This document shows, one piece after another, positions 1 to 6,948 of a stretch of DNA of 7,129 nucleotides (its first letter is position 1; each line of letters opens with the position of its first letter). The notes beneath the pieces are model-generated. The model searched no databases, was not told the DNA's origin, and saw only the letters and a list, made by a program, of their open reading frames with translations. The translations under genes were made by a program, and so were the position numbers. Origin of the DNA: Deltaproteobacteria bacterium (lineage in GTDB: Bacteria; Desulfobacterota; Desulfarculia; Adiutricales; JAGVGV01); contig JADFXS010000143.1 in the NCBI GenBank assembly GCA_015233515.1, positions 1 through 7,129 of the forward strand, written 5' to 3'.

Positions 1-1
1 A

Positions 2-1547
2 AAGGAAATGGCCCGCATTATCAAGGCCAAGTCTCCTTTTGTCCGCAAGGATCTAAGCAGTGAAGAGGCGATAGAATACTTTCGGGCCCAGGGTGAAAAC
101 TACAAGGTCGAACTCATCGAGGACCTTGCCACTGAAAAGGTGTCTCTTTACGAACAGGGCGGTTTTGTAGATTTATGCCGCGGTCCCCACATTCCGCACA
201 CCGGTAAAGTCCCTGCGTTTAAGCTGCTTAACGTTGCCGGAGCTTACTGGCGCGGCGATGAACATCGACCCATGCTGCAACGCATTTACGGCACCGCCTT
301 CTTTTCCAAGGAAGAACTGGAAAAATACCTGGTTTTTCTAGAAGAAGCCAAGCGCCGCGATCATCGCCGCCTGGGCCGCGAACTGGAACTTTTTTCCATC
401 AGTGATGAAGCCGGCGCCGGCCTGATCATCTGGCATCCCAAAGGCGCCCTGCTCCGTTATCTATTGGAAGATTTCGAGCGGAAGGAACACTTGCGCCGAG
501 GCTACCAGATGGCCATTGGCCCGCAAATCCTCAAAACCGATTTGTGGGAACGGTCGGGACATTACGATAACTATAGAGAGAACATGTATTTCACGGAAGT
601 GGATGAGCAGAGTTACGGGATTAAGCCGATGAACTGCCTGGCCCATATGCTTATCTACCGATCGAAACTCCGTAGTTACCGGGATTTACCCTTGCGGCTC
701 TTTGAATTGGGCACCGTGCACCGCCACGAAAAATCCGGAGTGCTTCACGGTTTGGTGCGCGTCAGACAATTTACCCAGGATGATGCGCATATCGTCTGCA
801 CGCCGCAACAGGTCAATGATGAAATCAAGGGCGTGTTGAATTTCGTAATCGATGTCATGGGTGTTTTTGGTTTTGAATACGAGGCGGAGCTAAGTACCCG
901 TCCGGAAAAGAGCATCGGCTCGGATGCGGATTGGGAACTTGCCACCGAAGCCTGGATCCAATCCCTCCAGGATAACGGACAGCCCTATCAAGTCCATGAA
1001 GGAGACGGCGCTTTTTATGGCCAAGATCGAAATCAAGCTGAAAGACGCCATCGGCCGTCGTTGGCAATGCGCCACTATCCAGTGCGACTTCACTCTGCCC
1101 GAACGTTTCGATTTGTCTTATATCGGAGAAGACGGTCAGAAACATAGACCGGTCATGCTCCACCGGGTCATTCTCGGCAGCATCGAACGTTTTATCGGCG
1201 TTTTGATTGAACATTACGCCGGTGCGTTTCCCATGTGGCTGAGTCCGGTCCAGGCGGTGATCGTCACGGTGACCGGCCGGTCGGACACCTTGGCCCGCGA
1301 AGTCGAAGCCAAGCTAAAAGCCGAGGGGCTACGGGTGGAAGCCGATTTACGCAACGAAAAACTGGGCTACAAGATTCGTGAGGCTCAGACGCAAAAGATT
1401 CCATATATGCTGGTAATCGGCGACAAAGAAGTGGAACAGCACGGCATAACCATCCGCGCCAGGGGTGGCCGGGACCTGGGTTTTATGACCGTGGAAGAAT
1501 TTATATCGCTGGTACGGCCGGAAATCGGCCCCCCGCGTATAGGGTGA
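2..1547 (+). CDS. thrS: Threonyl-tRNA synthetase, 5'-partial and interrupted by a frameshift
   Basis: Class II synthetase that charges tRNA-Thr in the cytoplasm and edits Ser-tRNA-Thr. The reading frame is already open at base 2, and the window begins near residue 155 of the roughly 640-residue family, so the ATG at 8 is an internal Met. The TGS domain and the HxxxH half of the editing site lie upstream. Visible are the editing-domain CRGPH (Cys codon 176, His 188), the catalytic core with motif 2 (HRHEKSG, near 721) and FTQDDAH, and motif 3 (LGSIERFIG). The zinc ligands are Cys at 635, His at 788 and His at 1161. The C-terminal anticodon-binding domain contains [14 protein letters not shown]. 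At 1019-1025 the expected G-P-K-I is broken: the frame open at base 2 runs into TAG at 1145-1147 after about 41 aberrant codons, while the rest of ThrS continues from 1023 in another frame to TGA at 1545-1547. Identity is certain; whether the gene is intact is not. Confidence 0.95.
1019..1025 (+). other. Frameshift site inside thrS
   Basis: Upstream codons read GDGAFYG and end with GGC at 1019-1021. The downstream frame reads K-I-E-I-K-L from AAG at 1023. The family has a conserved Pro between Gly and Lys, but only a single C (1022) remains of that codon. The lesion is therefore best explained as two missing bases, for example one C and one A lost from short C and A runs, equivalent to a +1 shift. 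I see no rare codon, stop codon or stimulatory structure typical of programmed +1 shifting, and skipping one base would still lose the Pro. Confidence 0.85.
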
Positions 1548-1595
1548 AGACGGCCGGATTTAGGGTCCGGTAAAGCAACATTTCTCCAATTGACC

Positions 1596-1611
1596 AGGAG
1601 GTGGCAGGATC
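1596..1611 (+). promoter_or_regulatory. infC ribosome binding site and AUC start codon
   Basis: A strong Shine-Dalgarno AGGAGG lies at 1596-1601, and the in-frame ATC at 1609-1611 follows after 7 nt, the ideal spacing. Between the in-frame stop TGA at 1591 and the body of the gene there is no ATG or GTG in this frame. The only conventional alternative, TTG at 1621, is 19 nt from the Shine-Dalgarno and would remove the Ala-Lys-Lys that commonly opens IF3. IF3 rejects non-standard start codons, and the infC of E. coli starts with AUU for self-control, so an AUC start fits the same logic. Confidence 0.8.
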
Positions 1612-2136
1612 GCCAAGAAATTGAAGGACCCGGTAAAAAGGGTTAATATCAACGAGCATATCAGGGCCGCCAGCGTCCGATTGATCGGCGCTGAAGGAGA
1701 TCAACTAGGCATTGTTACATTAGAACAGGCATTGATAGCCGCCCGAGAAGCGGGTCTGGACCTAGTGGAAGTCGCCGGGGAAGCCGATCCGCCGGTTTGC
1801 CGGGTCATGGATTTCGGCCGCTTCAAGTATCAACAGAGCAAGAAGCAACAGGAATCCAAGAAAAAGTCCACGGTCATTCTAATAAAAGAAGTCAAGTTGA
1901 GGCCCAAGACCGCGGAACATGACTATCAGTTCAAACTTAGAAATATAAGGAAGTTTTTAGTCCAGAAGAACAAGACCAAGGTCTCGTTGATGTTCCGTGG
2001 CCGAGAGATCGCTCACGCCAATCTAGCTCAGGGCATGCTAGACCGCATCATAGTGGACGTGGCCGATATCGGAGTCGTGGAACAATACCCCAAACTGGAA
2101 GGGCGGAACATGACCATGGTCATCGCGCCCAAATAA
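1609..2136 (+). CDS. infC: Translation initiation factor IF-3 with AUC start
   Basis: IF3 binds the 30S subunit, blocks premature 50S joining and checks the start codon and initiator tRNA. From the AUC start the protein is 175 residues, close to the 180 of E. coli. The N-terminal domain (about 1-80) opens with MAKKLKDP and has VNINEHIRA and PPVCRVMDFGRFKY. A Lys/Gln-rich linker helix (QQSKKQQESKKK) follows. The C-terminal domain (about 90-175) has KEVKLRPKT, the MFRGRE signature and a GRNMTMVIAPK end. It sits 61 nt after thrS, and 384 nt separate it from rpmI, far more than in E. coli. The non-standard start codon implies autoregulation by IF3 itself. A start at TTG 1621 would give 171 residues and is less likely because its spacing to the Shine-Dalgarno is poor. 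Confidence 0.96.
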   Translation: MAKKLKDPVKRVNINEHIRAASVRLIGAEGDQLGIVTLEQALIAAREAGLDLVEVAGEADPPVCRVMDFGRFKYQQSKKQQESKKKSTVILIKEVKLRPKTAEHDYQFKLRNIRKFLVQKNKTKVSLMFRGREIAHANLAQGMLDRIIVDVADIGVVEQYPKLEGRNMTMVIAPK

Positions 2137-2390
2137 ACCGGAGTTCTTTCGATCTGATCCGCTCCGCTCGGCGCCTGCGCGGGAAGCTCAAACACCCGGC
2201 CAGGTGACAACCGGCGATCCCGGCCGGATAGTTTGAATCCAGGCAGAGCCATTTTTCGAGACGACCGGTAATAGACACAGCCTAACTATCTTTCACGCGC
2301 TATCAAGCTTTTAGATAGACGGAGGCGGGGCCTTCGCGGTTTAATCTCAGGCTGTACGGCGCGATAGAAGGATATTTTTGTGTTGCCGAC
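2137..2390 (+). other. Gene-free stretch between infC and the rpmI promoter
   Basis: I find no credible coding region on either strand here: no ATG-led frame with a ribosome binding site and no recognisable protein. It contains GC-rich inverted repeats, such as CCGGC 2211-2215 with GCCGG 2223-2227, which compete with a bulged hairpin 2223-2229 / 2237-2244. The latter is followed 6 nt later by five Ts (2252-2256), too far for a convincing intrinsic terminator. A possible three-way-junction RNA lies at 2277-2355. Together with the promoter and leader at 2391-2520 this makes an unusually long spacer for this locus. Confidence 0.6.
2277..2355 (+). ncRNA. Possible three-way-junction RNA element of unknown role
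   Basis: Three helices can be drawn that nest without conflict. P1 is ACAGCCT 2277-2283 with AGGCTGT 2349-2355 (7 perfect pairs). P2 is CTATCT 2286-2291 with AGATAG 2313-2318 (6 perfect pairs, 21-nt loop). P3 is CGGAGG 2320-2325 with CCTTCG 2331-2336 (6 pairs, one G-U, loop CGGGG). I do not recognise a known riboswitch or leader family. It lies on the infC transcript side of the rpmI promoter, so it would be part of read-through mRNA or a 3' element of infC. Short helices in 79 nt can occur by chance, so this is tentative. Confidence 0.25.
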
Positions 2391-2417
2391 TTGAAATAAA
2401 GTATTTTTTGAGATAAT
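2391..2417 (+). promoter_or_regulatory. Candidate sigma70-type promoter for rpmI-rplT and downstream genes
   Basis: TTGAAA at 2391-2396 matches the -35 consensus at four of six positions, and GATAAT at 2412-2417 matches the -10 TATAAT at five of six. The 15-nt spacer is slightly short. The surrounding DNA is AT-rich in contrast to the GC-rich sequence before it. Transcription would begin near 2424, just ahead of the leader stem at 2432, giving an rpmI leader of about 95-100 nt. The function is inferred from sequence only. Confidence 0.5.
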
Positions 2418-2431
2418 AGTAAATATTATGG

Positions 2432-2500
2432 TCCCCGTCCAACGGGTTAAGACCGAGGGGTTAAACCCGGAAGTTTTCTCGAGGCTTTAATGGACGGGGA
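2432..2500 (+). promoter_or_regulatory. Structured rpmI leader, candidate L20 autoregulatory RNA
   Basis: A perfect 10-bp helix pairs 2432-2441 (TCCCCGTCCA) with 2491-2500 (TGGACGGGGA). Nested inside is a second hairpin, CGGGTTAA 2443-2450 with TTAAACCCG 2461-2469 (one bulged A), with loop 2451-2460. The loop segment CGAGGGG at 2454-2460 could also pair with TTTCTCG at 2475-2481 (four Watson-Crick pairs and three G-U), giving a pseudoknot. The structure ends 9 nt before the rpmI Shine-Dalgarno AGGAGG (2510-2515), which is 5 nt from the ATG. L20 represses rpmI-rplT through leader RNA in E. coli, and through a leader upstream of infC in Bacillus. That this leader binds L20 is inference. Confidence 0.5.
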
Positions 2501-2520
2501 TGTTTCGTTAGGAGGAATAA

Positions 2521-2718
2521 ATGCCGAAACTTAAGTCCAATCGCGGTGCGGCCAAGCGATTCAAGACCACCGGGTCGGGTCGAATTGCTCGATCCAAAGC
2601 CAACGCCCGCCACATTTTGACCAAGAAGACGACAAAAAGGAAGAGAAACCTGCGTAAGGGTGAATTAGTCCACGATACCAACGAACGGGCCGTCAAGAGG
2701 ATGCTGCCCTATATATAA
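2521..2718 (+). CDS. rpmI: 50S ribosomal protein L35
   Basis: Small basic protein of the large ribosomal subunit, 65 residues, the normal family length. It shows the hallmark opening [15 protein letters not shown] followed by TGSGRI, the [12 protein letters not shown] segment in the middle and the RVKRMLPY-like end (AVKRMLPYI). Start: ATG at 2521 with Shine-Dalgarno AGGAGG at 2510-2515. It begins a probable separately transcribed unit, preceded by a promoter candidate and a structured leader, and rplT follows 15 nt downstream. In characterised bacteria L35 and L20 are co-translated or co-repressed through L20; the same arrangement is likely here but is not proved by the sequence. Confidence 0.98.
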   Translation: MPKLKSNRGAAKRFKTTGSGRIARSKANARHILTKKTTKRKRNLRKGELVHDTNERAVKRMLPYI

Positions 2719-2733
2719 ATAAGGAATAGTAAA

Positions 2734-3084
2734 ATGAGAGTAAAAGGCGGTCCCAAGACCAGACATCGCCACGACAAGTATCTGAAAGCAGCTAAAGGCT
2801 ATCGTGGTAAACGCGGTACTAATTACCGCATGGCTAGAGAAACCGTGGAGCGTGGTCTTTGCTTCGCTTACCGGGATCGACGTGTAAAGAAACGTGAATT
2901 CCGACGCCTTTGGATCGTGCGCATCAATGCCGCCGCGCGGGAATGCGGATTGTCCTATTCCAGATTCATGGATGGACTTTCCAAGGCCCAAATAGAGGTT
3001 GATCGCCGGGTCCTGGCCGATATGGCGGTAAACGATCCGGGCGGCTTCGCCAAATTAGCCGAAATGGCCAAAAACGCCGCTTGA
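2734..3084 (+). CDS. rplT: 50S ribosomal protein L20
   Basis: Primary 23S rRNA-binding protein needed early in 50S assembly, and in several bacteria the repressor of its own operon. It has 116 residues (family usually 117-119). The basic N-terminal extension (about 1-60) has [22 protein letters not shown] and YRMARE; the globular RNA-binding part has [36 protein letters not shown] and the RRVLADMAV segment. Start ATG 2734 is preceded by AAGGA at 2721-2725 with 8-nt spacing. The stop TGA at 3082-3084 lies 29 nt before the pheS ATG I chose. The globular C-terminal half is the part that acts as repressor in studied species, so this protein is the likely ligand of the leader at 2432-2500. Confidence 0.98.
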   Translation: MRVKGGPKTRHRHDKYLKAAKGYRGKRGTNYRMARETVERGLCFAYRDRRVKKREFRRLWIVRINAAARECGLSYSRFMDGLSKAQIEVDRRVLADMAVNDPGGFAKLAEMAKNAA

Positions 3085-3113
3085 TTGACGGCAAACCTTC
3101 AGCCACAGGCGTT

Positions 3114-4130
3114 ATGCCCGAACAAATAAAAGCAGCCTTGCACAAGCTGGCCGAAGAAGCTCAAGAGGCCCTCGAACAAGCGATCAAAGCCGCCGACGTT
3201 GAACTACTTCGAGTCAAGTATCTTGGGACCAAAGGGTTGGTTACCGGACTGATGCGTCGTATGGGCGAACTTCCGGCCGAAGCCAGGCCCCTGGTCGGCC
3301 AGATCGCCAATCGGGTCAAGGCGGAACTTACCCAGGCGGTTAAGTCCCGTATTGACACTCTGGCCGCCATCGAAGCCTCCGGTCCGGCTCCGGACGTAAC
3401 CATGCCCGGGCGGCGCGTTCAGCGGGGGCATCGCCACCCCTTATCCCGAACCATCGATGAAATTACAGCCATTTTCAGTCGCATGGGATTTAACGTGGCT
3501 GAGGGGCCGGAAGTCGAACTGGATTATTATAATTTCGAGGCGCTCAACATTCCTCGCGACCACCCGGCCCGGGATATGCAAGATACGCTATATGTATCTG
3601 ATAATGTGGTTTTACGGACCCATACTTCCCCGATGCAAGTCCGGACCATGGAAAAATCCAAACCACCGGTTTGGGTGGTGGTCCCCGGAAAAGCCTATCG
3701 GCGGGATTCAGACATAACCCACACCCCGATGTTTCATCAAATCGAGGGATTGGTAGTGGATAAAGGTATCACCTTCGCCGACCTGAAAGGCGTACTGACT
3801 TCCTTTATCCATCAGTTTTTTTCACCGGACACGCCGGTCCGCTTCCGCCCGAGCTTTTTTCCTTTTACCGAACCCAGCGCGGAAGTCGACATCGGCTGCG
3901 TAATCTGTGGCGGGCCAGGCTGCCGGATTTGCAAAAAAACCGGGTGGTTGGAAATACTCGGATCCGGAATGGTCGATCCCGCCGTGTACAGCTTCGTGAA
4001 TTACGACCCGGAAGAAATCTCCGGATTTGCCTTTGGTATGGGTATGGAACGTATTTCCATGCTTAAATACGGTATCGACGACATTCGCCGCTTATTCGAA
4101 AACGATCTTCGTTTCCTAAAACAGTTTTAA
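3114..4130 (+). CDS. pheS: Phenylalanyl-tRNA synthetase alpha subunit
   Basis: Catalytic subunit of the (alpha-beta)2 enzyme that charges tRNA-Phe. From ATG 3114 it has 338 residues, like bacterial homologues (E. coli 327). Residues 1-90 form the N-terminal coiled coil with RVKYLGTKG (33-41). Then come [10 protein letters not shown] of motif 1 (from 108), motif 2 with [22 protein letters not shown] (192-213), [18 protein letters not shown] (244-261) and motif 3 with FGMGMER (307-313). Ala306 corresponds to E. coli Ala294, which sets the size of the Phe pocket. Between 262 and 273 four cysteines ([12 protein letters not shown]) form a zinc-knuckle-like insert absent from E. coli. A TTG at 3081 overlaps the rplT stop in a TTGA and would add 11 residues; the family N-terminus favours ATG 3114, although its upstream AGG (3107-3109) is a weak ribosome site, so coupling to rplT is likely. 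Confidence 0.97.
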   Translation: MPEQIKAALHKLAEEAQEALEQAIKAADVELLRVKYLGTKGLVTGLMRRMGELPAEARPLVGQIANRVKAELTQAVKSRIDTLAAIEASGPAPDVTMPGRRVQRGHRHPLSRTIDEITAIFSRMGFNVAEGPEVELDYYNFEALNIPRDHPARDMQDTLYVSDNVVLRTHTSPMQVRTMEKSKPPVWVVVPGKAYRRDSDITHTPMFHQIEGLVVDKGITFADLKGVLTSFIHQFFSPDTPVRFRPSFFPFTEPSAEVDIGCVICGGPGCRICKKTGWLEILGSGMVDPAVYSFVNYDPEEISGFAFGMGMERISMLKYGIDDIRRLFENDLRFLKQF

Positions 4131-4146
4131 AGGCCCGGTCCGCACC

Positions 4147-6561
4147 ATGCGCATCAGCTATAATTGGCTTGGGGATTATGTTGACCTCAGCGGGGTCTCC
4201 CCGGGAGACTTGGCTGACCGTTTGACGATGGTCGGCCTGGAACTTGAAGAACTCACCGACCGTTACAAATATTTGAACCAGGTCGTTTCCGCTCGGATTA
4301 CGGCTATAACCGAAGTCCCCGGATCGGATCACCTAAAAATTTGTCAGGTGGACACGGGCGCTCAAATATTCCAGGTGGTCTGTGGCGCGCCAAACACCGA
4401 TATCGGTATGATTTCGGCCCTGGCCCTCGTCGGCGGCGAATTGCCCGGCGGACGCGCCGTGGGTGAAGTTGAAATTCGCGGGGTCCGCTCCCAGGGAATG
4501 CTTTGCTCCGCCGCGGAATTAGGGCTCGGCCAGGACTCCTCCGGGATTATAGTCCTGCCGCCGGCCACCGCCTTGGGACAAAGCCTGAGATCGGTTCTGG
4601 AAATCGATGACTGGGCCATGGAACTAGGGGTGACTCCCAACCGGCCCGATTGCCTGTCCGTTATGGGAATAGCTCGGGAAGTTTCCGGAATATTGGGCCA
4701 ACCGCTCAAGTATCCGACTATCGATCTCCTTGAATCCCAAGAAAAGACTCAGAATTTTACTTCCGTCCAAATTTTGTCCCCACATCACTGCCCACGTTAT
4801 ACCGCCCGCTTGATCCGCAATATCAAGATCGGGCCGTCGCCGTATTGGTTGGTGGATCGCCTGACCGCAACCGGGGTGCGATCCATTAATAACATCGTGG
4901 ACGTGACCAATTATGTGATGATGGAAATGGGCCAACCCCTGCACGCCTTTGACTTCAACCGCCTGGAAGAACATCGTATCGTGGTGCGAACGGCTGATGA
5001 AGGAGAACGTTTTGTCACCTTGGATGGAGTTGAGCGCATTCTTGGTCCGGAAACGCTCATGATCTGTGACGGTCGACAACCCGTAGCCCTGGCCGGCATC
5101 ATGGGGGGACTCAACTCGGAAATAGTTCCGGAAACCACGGACGTTCTTTTAGAGAGCGCTTATTTCAATCCGGTCAGTATCCGCCGGACTTCCAAAAGAC
5201 TCGGCTTGTCCACGGAATCTTCATACCGTTTTGAACGCGGCATTGATCCGAACTTGTGTATCGCCGCCGTCGATCGGGCCGCCGCCCTTATGGCTCAGTT
5301 GGCCGACGGCGTGGTAACCGGCGGAATAGTGGATGTCCATCCTTTACCGCCTCAAAAACAAACCATTCCTTTCTCGCCGGCCAAATGCAACACGTTTCTA
5401 GGCACCAGACACTCATCTCCTGAAATGATTCGGATTCTTCGCGGCATTGAACTTGATGTTTCCGGGGCCGAACCGGTTCTGACGGTGAATGTTCCTTCTT
5501 TTCGTGTGGATTTGACCAGGGAAGTCGATCTCTTCGAGGAAGTGGCCAGGCTGGCGGGTTTCGATCGGGTTCCGGCAACCCTGCCGCCGGCGCGGGCCGC
5601 GGCGGAACCAATCAGCCCCTCCCGCCTGATGCGGGCAAAATGCCGGGAGATACTCGAAGGTCTCGGGTTAAGCGAGACTATCACCTACAGTTTTATCGAC
5701 GCCGATTTTTGCGATCGTCTTGGTTTACCGGCGGAAGACCCACTGCGTCGAACCGTACGTATCCTCAATCCTTTAAGCGAAGACCAGAGCCTGATGCGCA
5801 CCACCTTGGCGCCGGGACTTCTGGATACATTGCGCCGAAACCAGTCTCATGGAGTCTGGACCGTTTCGGTCTATGAAATCGGGATGGTTTTTGAACGGCG
5901 CGATGGGCAGGATTTACCGGAAGAGCATCTGATCGTCGCCGGCTTACTGGCCGGTCGACCTGATCCGGTCTGGTATCAACCGACCAGGGCTTTTGATTTT
6001 TATGACGCCAAAGGCGTGGTCGAAGAACTGGGGCAAGGGCTTAATCTATTTGATTTAGCCTTTAAACCGGCTGGTTGCCCGGCTTATTACGACCAGAACA
6101 GGTCCGCCCGAATATTGACCGGCGACCGCTTATTAGGCTGGATCGGGCGGTTATCCCCCTCGGTAGCCAAAGGGTTCGACCTGCGCGAATCCGGGGGCGA
6201 TCCATATCTGTTCGAATTGAACCTGGTCCAGATGTTGTCGGCCCAGCGGGGAGCGGCTCTTTTCAAACCTCTCCCCAGGTTTCCCTATGTCGAGCGGGAC
6301 TTGGCCCTGGTGATCGATCGTAATCTGGAATCCGCGGAAATAATACGATTCGCCTCGGGCCTCGGCGAACCGTTACTTTCAGAAATTTTTTTGTTTGATG
6401 CTTACGAAGGCCGGCAAATCATTTCCGGTAGCAAGAGTCTGGCTTTCCGGCTGCGGTATCGATCCTGGGATTCGACCTTGACCGACGAAGAAGTCAACTC
6501 CGTCCATACTCGGATCACCCAAGCGGTTTTGTCGAATTTTTCGGCCGCAATGCGAGAGTAA
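4147..6561 (+). CDS. pheT: Phenylalanyl-tRNA synthetase beta subunit
   Basis: Non-catalytic partner of PheS that binds tRNA-Phe and edits mischarged Tyr-tRNA. It has 804 residues, full length. Order of domains: N-terminal [18 protein letters not shown]-fold tRNA-binding domain (about 40-150) with [13 protein letters not shown] and [11 protein letters not shown]3/4 editing domain (about 210-390) with [22 protein letters not shown] and GIMGG (317-321); B5 domain (about 405-477) with the acidic cluster Asp455, Asp461, Glu464, Glu465; the catalytic-like core with [14 protein letters not shown] and LLDTLRRN; and the C-terminal ferredoxin-fold anticodon-binding domain (about 708-804) with [13 protein letters not shown] and [10 protein letters not shown]. 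It starts 16 nt after pheS with only a weak AAAGG (4129-4133), overlapping the pheS stop, which points to translational coupling. No disruption is seen. Confidence 0.98.
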   Translation: MRISYNWLGDYVDLSGVSPGDLADRLTMVGLELEELTDRYKYLNQVVSARITAITEVPGSDHLKICQVDTGAQIFQVVCGAPNTDIGMISALALVGGELPGGRAVGEVEIRGVRSQGMLCSAAELGLGQDSSGIIVLPPATALGQSLRSVLEIDDWAMELGVTPNRPDCLSVMGIAREVSGILGQPLKYPTIDLLESQEKTQNFTSVQILSPHHCPRYTARLIRNIKIGPSPYWLVDRLTATGVRSINNIVDVTNYVMMEMGQPLHAFDFNRLEEHRIVVRTADEGERFVTLDGVERILGPETLMICDGRQPVALAGIMGGLNSEIVPETTDVLLESAYFNPVSIRRTSKRLGLSTESSYRFERGIDPNLCIAAVDRAAALMAQLADGVVTGGIVDVHPLPPQKQTIPFSPAKCNTFLGTRHSSPEMIRILRGIELDVSGAEPVLTVNVPSFRVDLTREVDLFEEVARLAGFDRVPATLPPARAAAEPISPSRLMRAKCREILEGLGLSETITYSFIDADFCDRLGLPAEDPLRRTVRILNPLSEDQSLMRTTLAPGLLDTLRRNQSHGVWTVSVYEIGMVFERRDGQDLPEEHLIVAGLLAGRPDPVWYQPTRAFDFYDAKGVVEELGQGLNLFDLAFKPAGCPAYYDQNRSARILTGDRLLGWIGRLSPSVAKGFDLRESGGDPYLFELNLVQMLSAQRGAALFKPLPRFPYVERDLALVIDRNLESAEIIRFASGLGEPLLSEIFLFDAYEGRQIISGSKSLAFRLRYRSWDSTLTDEEVNSVHTRITQAVLSNFSAAMRE

Positions 6562-6587
6562 AAGACTTAAGGTAAGGGGCGAAAGAA

Positions 6588-6884
6588 GTGAGCGAAAAAG
6601 TTTTGACCAAGGCCGACCTGGTGGATACACTTCAGATCAAGGTCGGGTTTTCTCGTAAGATTACCGCCGAGGTCGTGGATAACTTAATAGATATTATTAA
6701 AGATACATTAGCCGCCGGCGAGAGTGTCAAAATTTCTGGATTCGGCAACCTGGAAGTCCACTCCAAAAAGGCTCGTCGGGGACGCAATCCGCAATCCGGT
6801 CAAGAGATGCTTATTACCGCTCGGAAGGTCATGACCTTTAAACCCGGGAGTCTGCTGCGCAAGGCTTTTAAAAACACTCCCTGA
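6588..6884 (+). CDS. ihfA: Integration host factor alpha subunit
   Basis: HU/IHF-family protein that pairs with IhfB to bend DNA sharply at specific sites, acting in transcription, replication and recombination. It has 98 residues, as expected. It starts with GTG at 6588 after AAGGGG at 6574-6579 (8-nt spacing), 26 nt after pheT. Visible are TKADLVDTL (7-15), VKISGFGNLEV (47-57), the DNA-binding arm RRGRNPQSGQEM (63-74) with the intercalating Pro68, and the ITARKVMTFKPG segment typical of alpha subunits rather than HU. Its place after pheT is the standard ihfA location in Proteobacteria and Desulfobacterota. Plain HU is the alternative, but position and the TARKVMTFKPG region favour IHF-alpha. 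Confidence 0.93.
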   Translation: MSEKVLTKADLVDTLQIKVGFSRKITAEVVDNLIDIIKDTLAAGESVKISGFGNLEVHSKKARRGRNPQSGQEMLITARKVMTFKPGSLLRKAFKNTP

Positions 6885-6914
6885 CCAACGGACCGAGTCG
6901 CCACGGAATCACAT

Positions 6915-6934
6915 GGGTTAAGAGTACTTTACCC
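6915..6934 (+). promoter_or_regulatory. 20-bp inverted repeat upstream of the MerR-type gene
   Basis: GGGTTAAG at 6915-6922 pairs with CTTTACCC at 6927-6934 with one T-T mismatch and an AGTA loop. It ends one base before the Shine-Dalgarno GGAGG (6936-6940). As DNA it could be an operator for the adjacent MerR-type protein; as RNA it would be a small hairpin next to the ribosome binding site. There is no T run after it, so it is not an intrinsic terminator. I see no clear promoter around it. Confidence 0.35.
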
Positions 6935-6948
6935 GGGAGGGAGAAACC

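Noticed and set aside
8..10. ATG at 8 as the true start of thrS
   Set aside because: The frame is open to the window edge, and the sequence aligns to the interior of the ThrS editing domain; the N-terminal part lies outside the window.
924..1547. Separate gene starting at ATG 924
   Set aside because: Residues before about 1023 in this frame resemble nothing; from 1023 on it is the C-terminal third of ThrS, so it is part of thrS after the frameshift.
2229..2250. tRNA-like T arm (GTTTGAATCC followed by AGGCAGAGCCA)
   Set aside because: No matching T stem, no 5' acceptor strand and no D or anticodon arm upstream; resemblance by chance.
2028..2252. Minus-strand reading frame over the infC end and spacer
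   Set aside because: It mostly mirrors infC, has no recognisable protein features and no convincing ribosome site.
2223..2256. Intrinsic terminator after infC
   Set aside because: The hairpin is short and bulged, and the T run starts 7 nt after the stem, so it lacks terminator geometry.
2421..2429. TATTAT at 2424-2429 as the -10 box
   Set aside because: No -35-like hexamer at a workable distance; GATAAT at 2412 with TTGAAA at 2391 fits better.
4624..5079. 151-codon minus-strand open frame inside pheT
   Set aside because: It is antisense to well-conserved PheT sequence and shows no domain or ribosome site.
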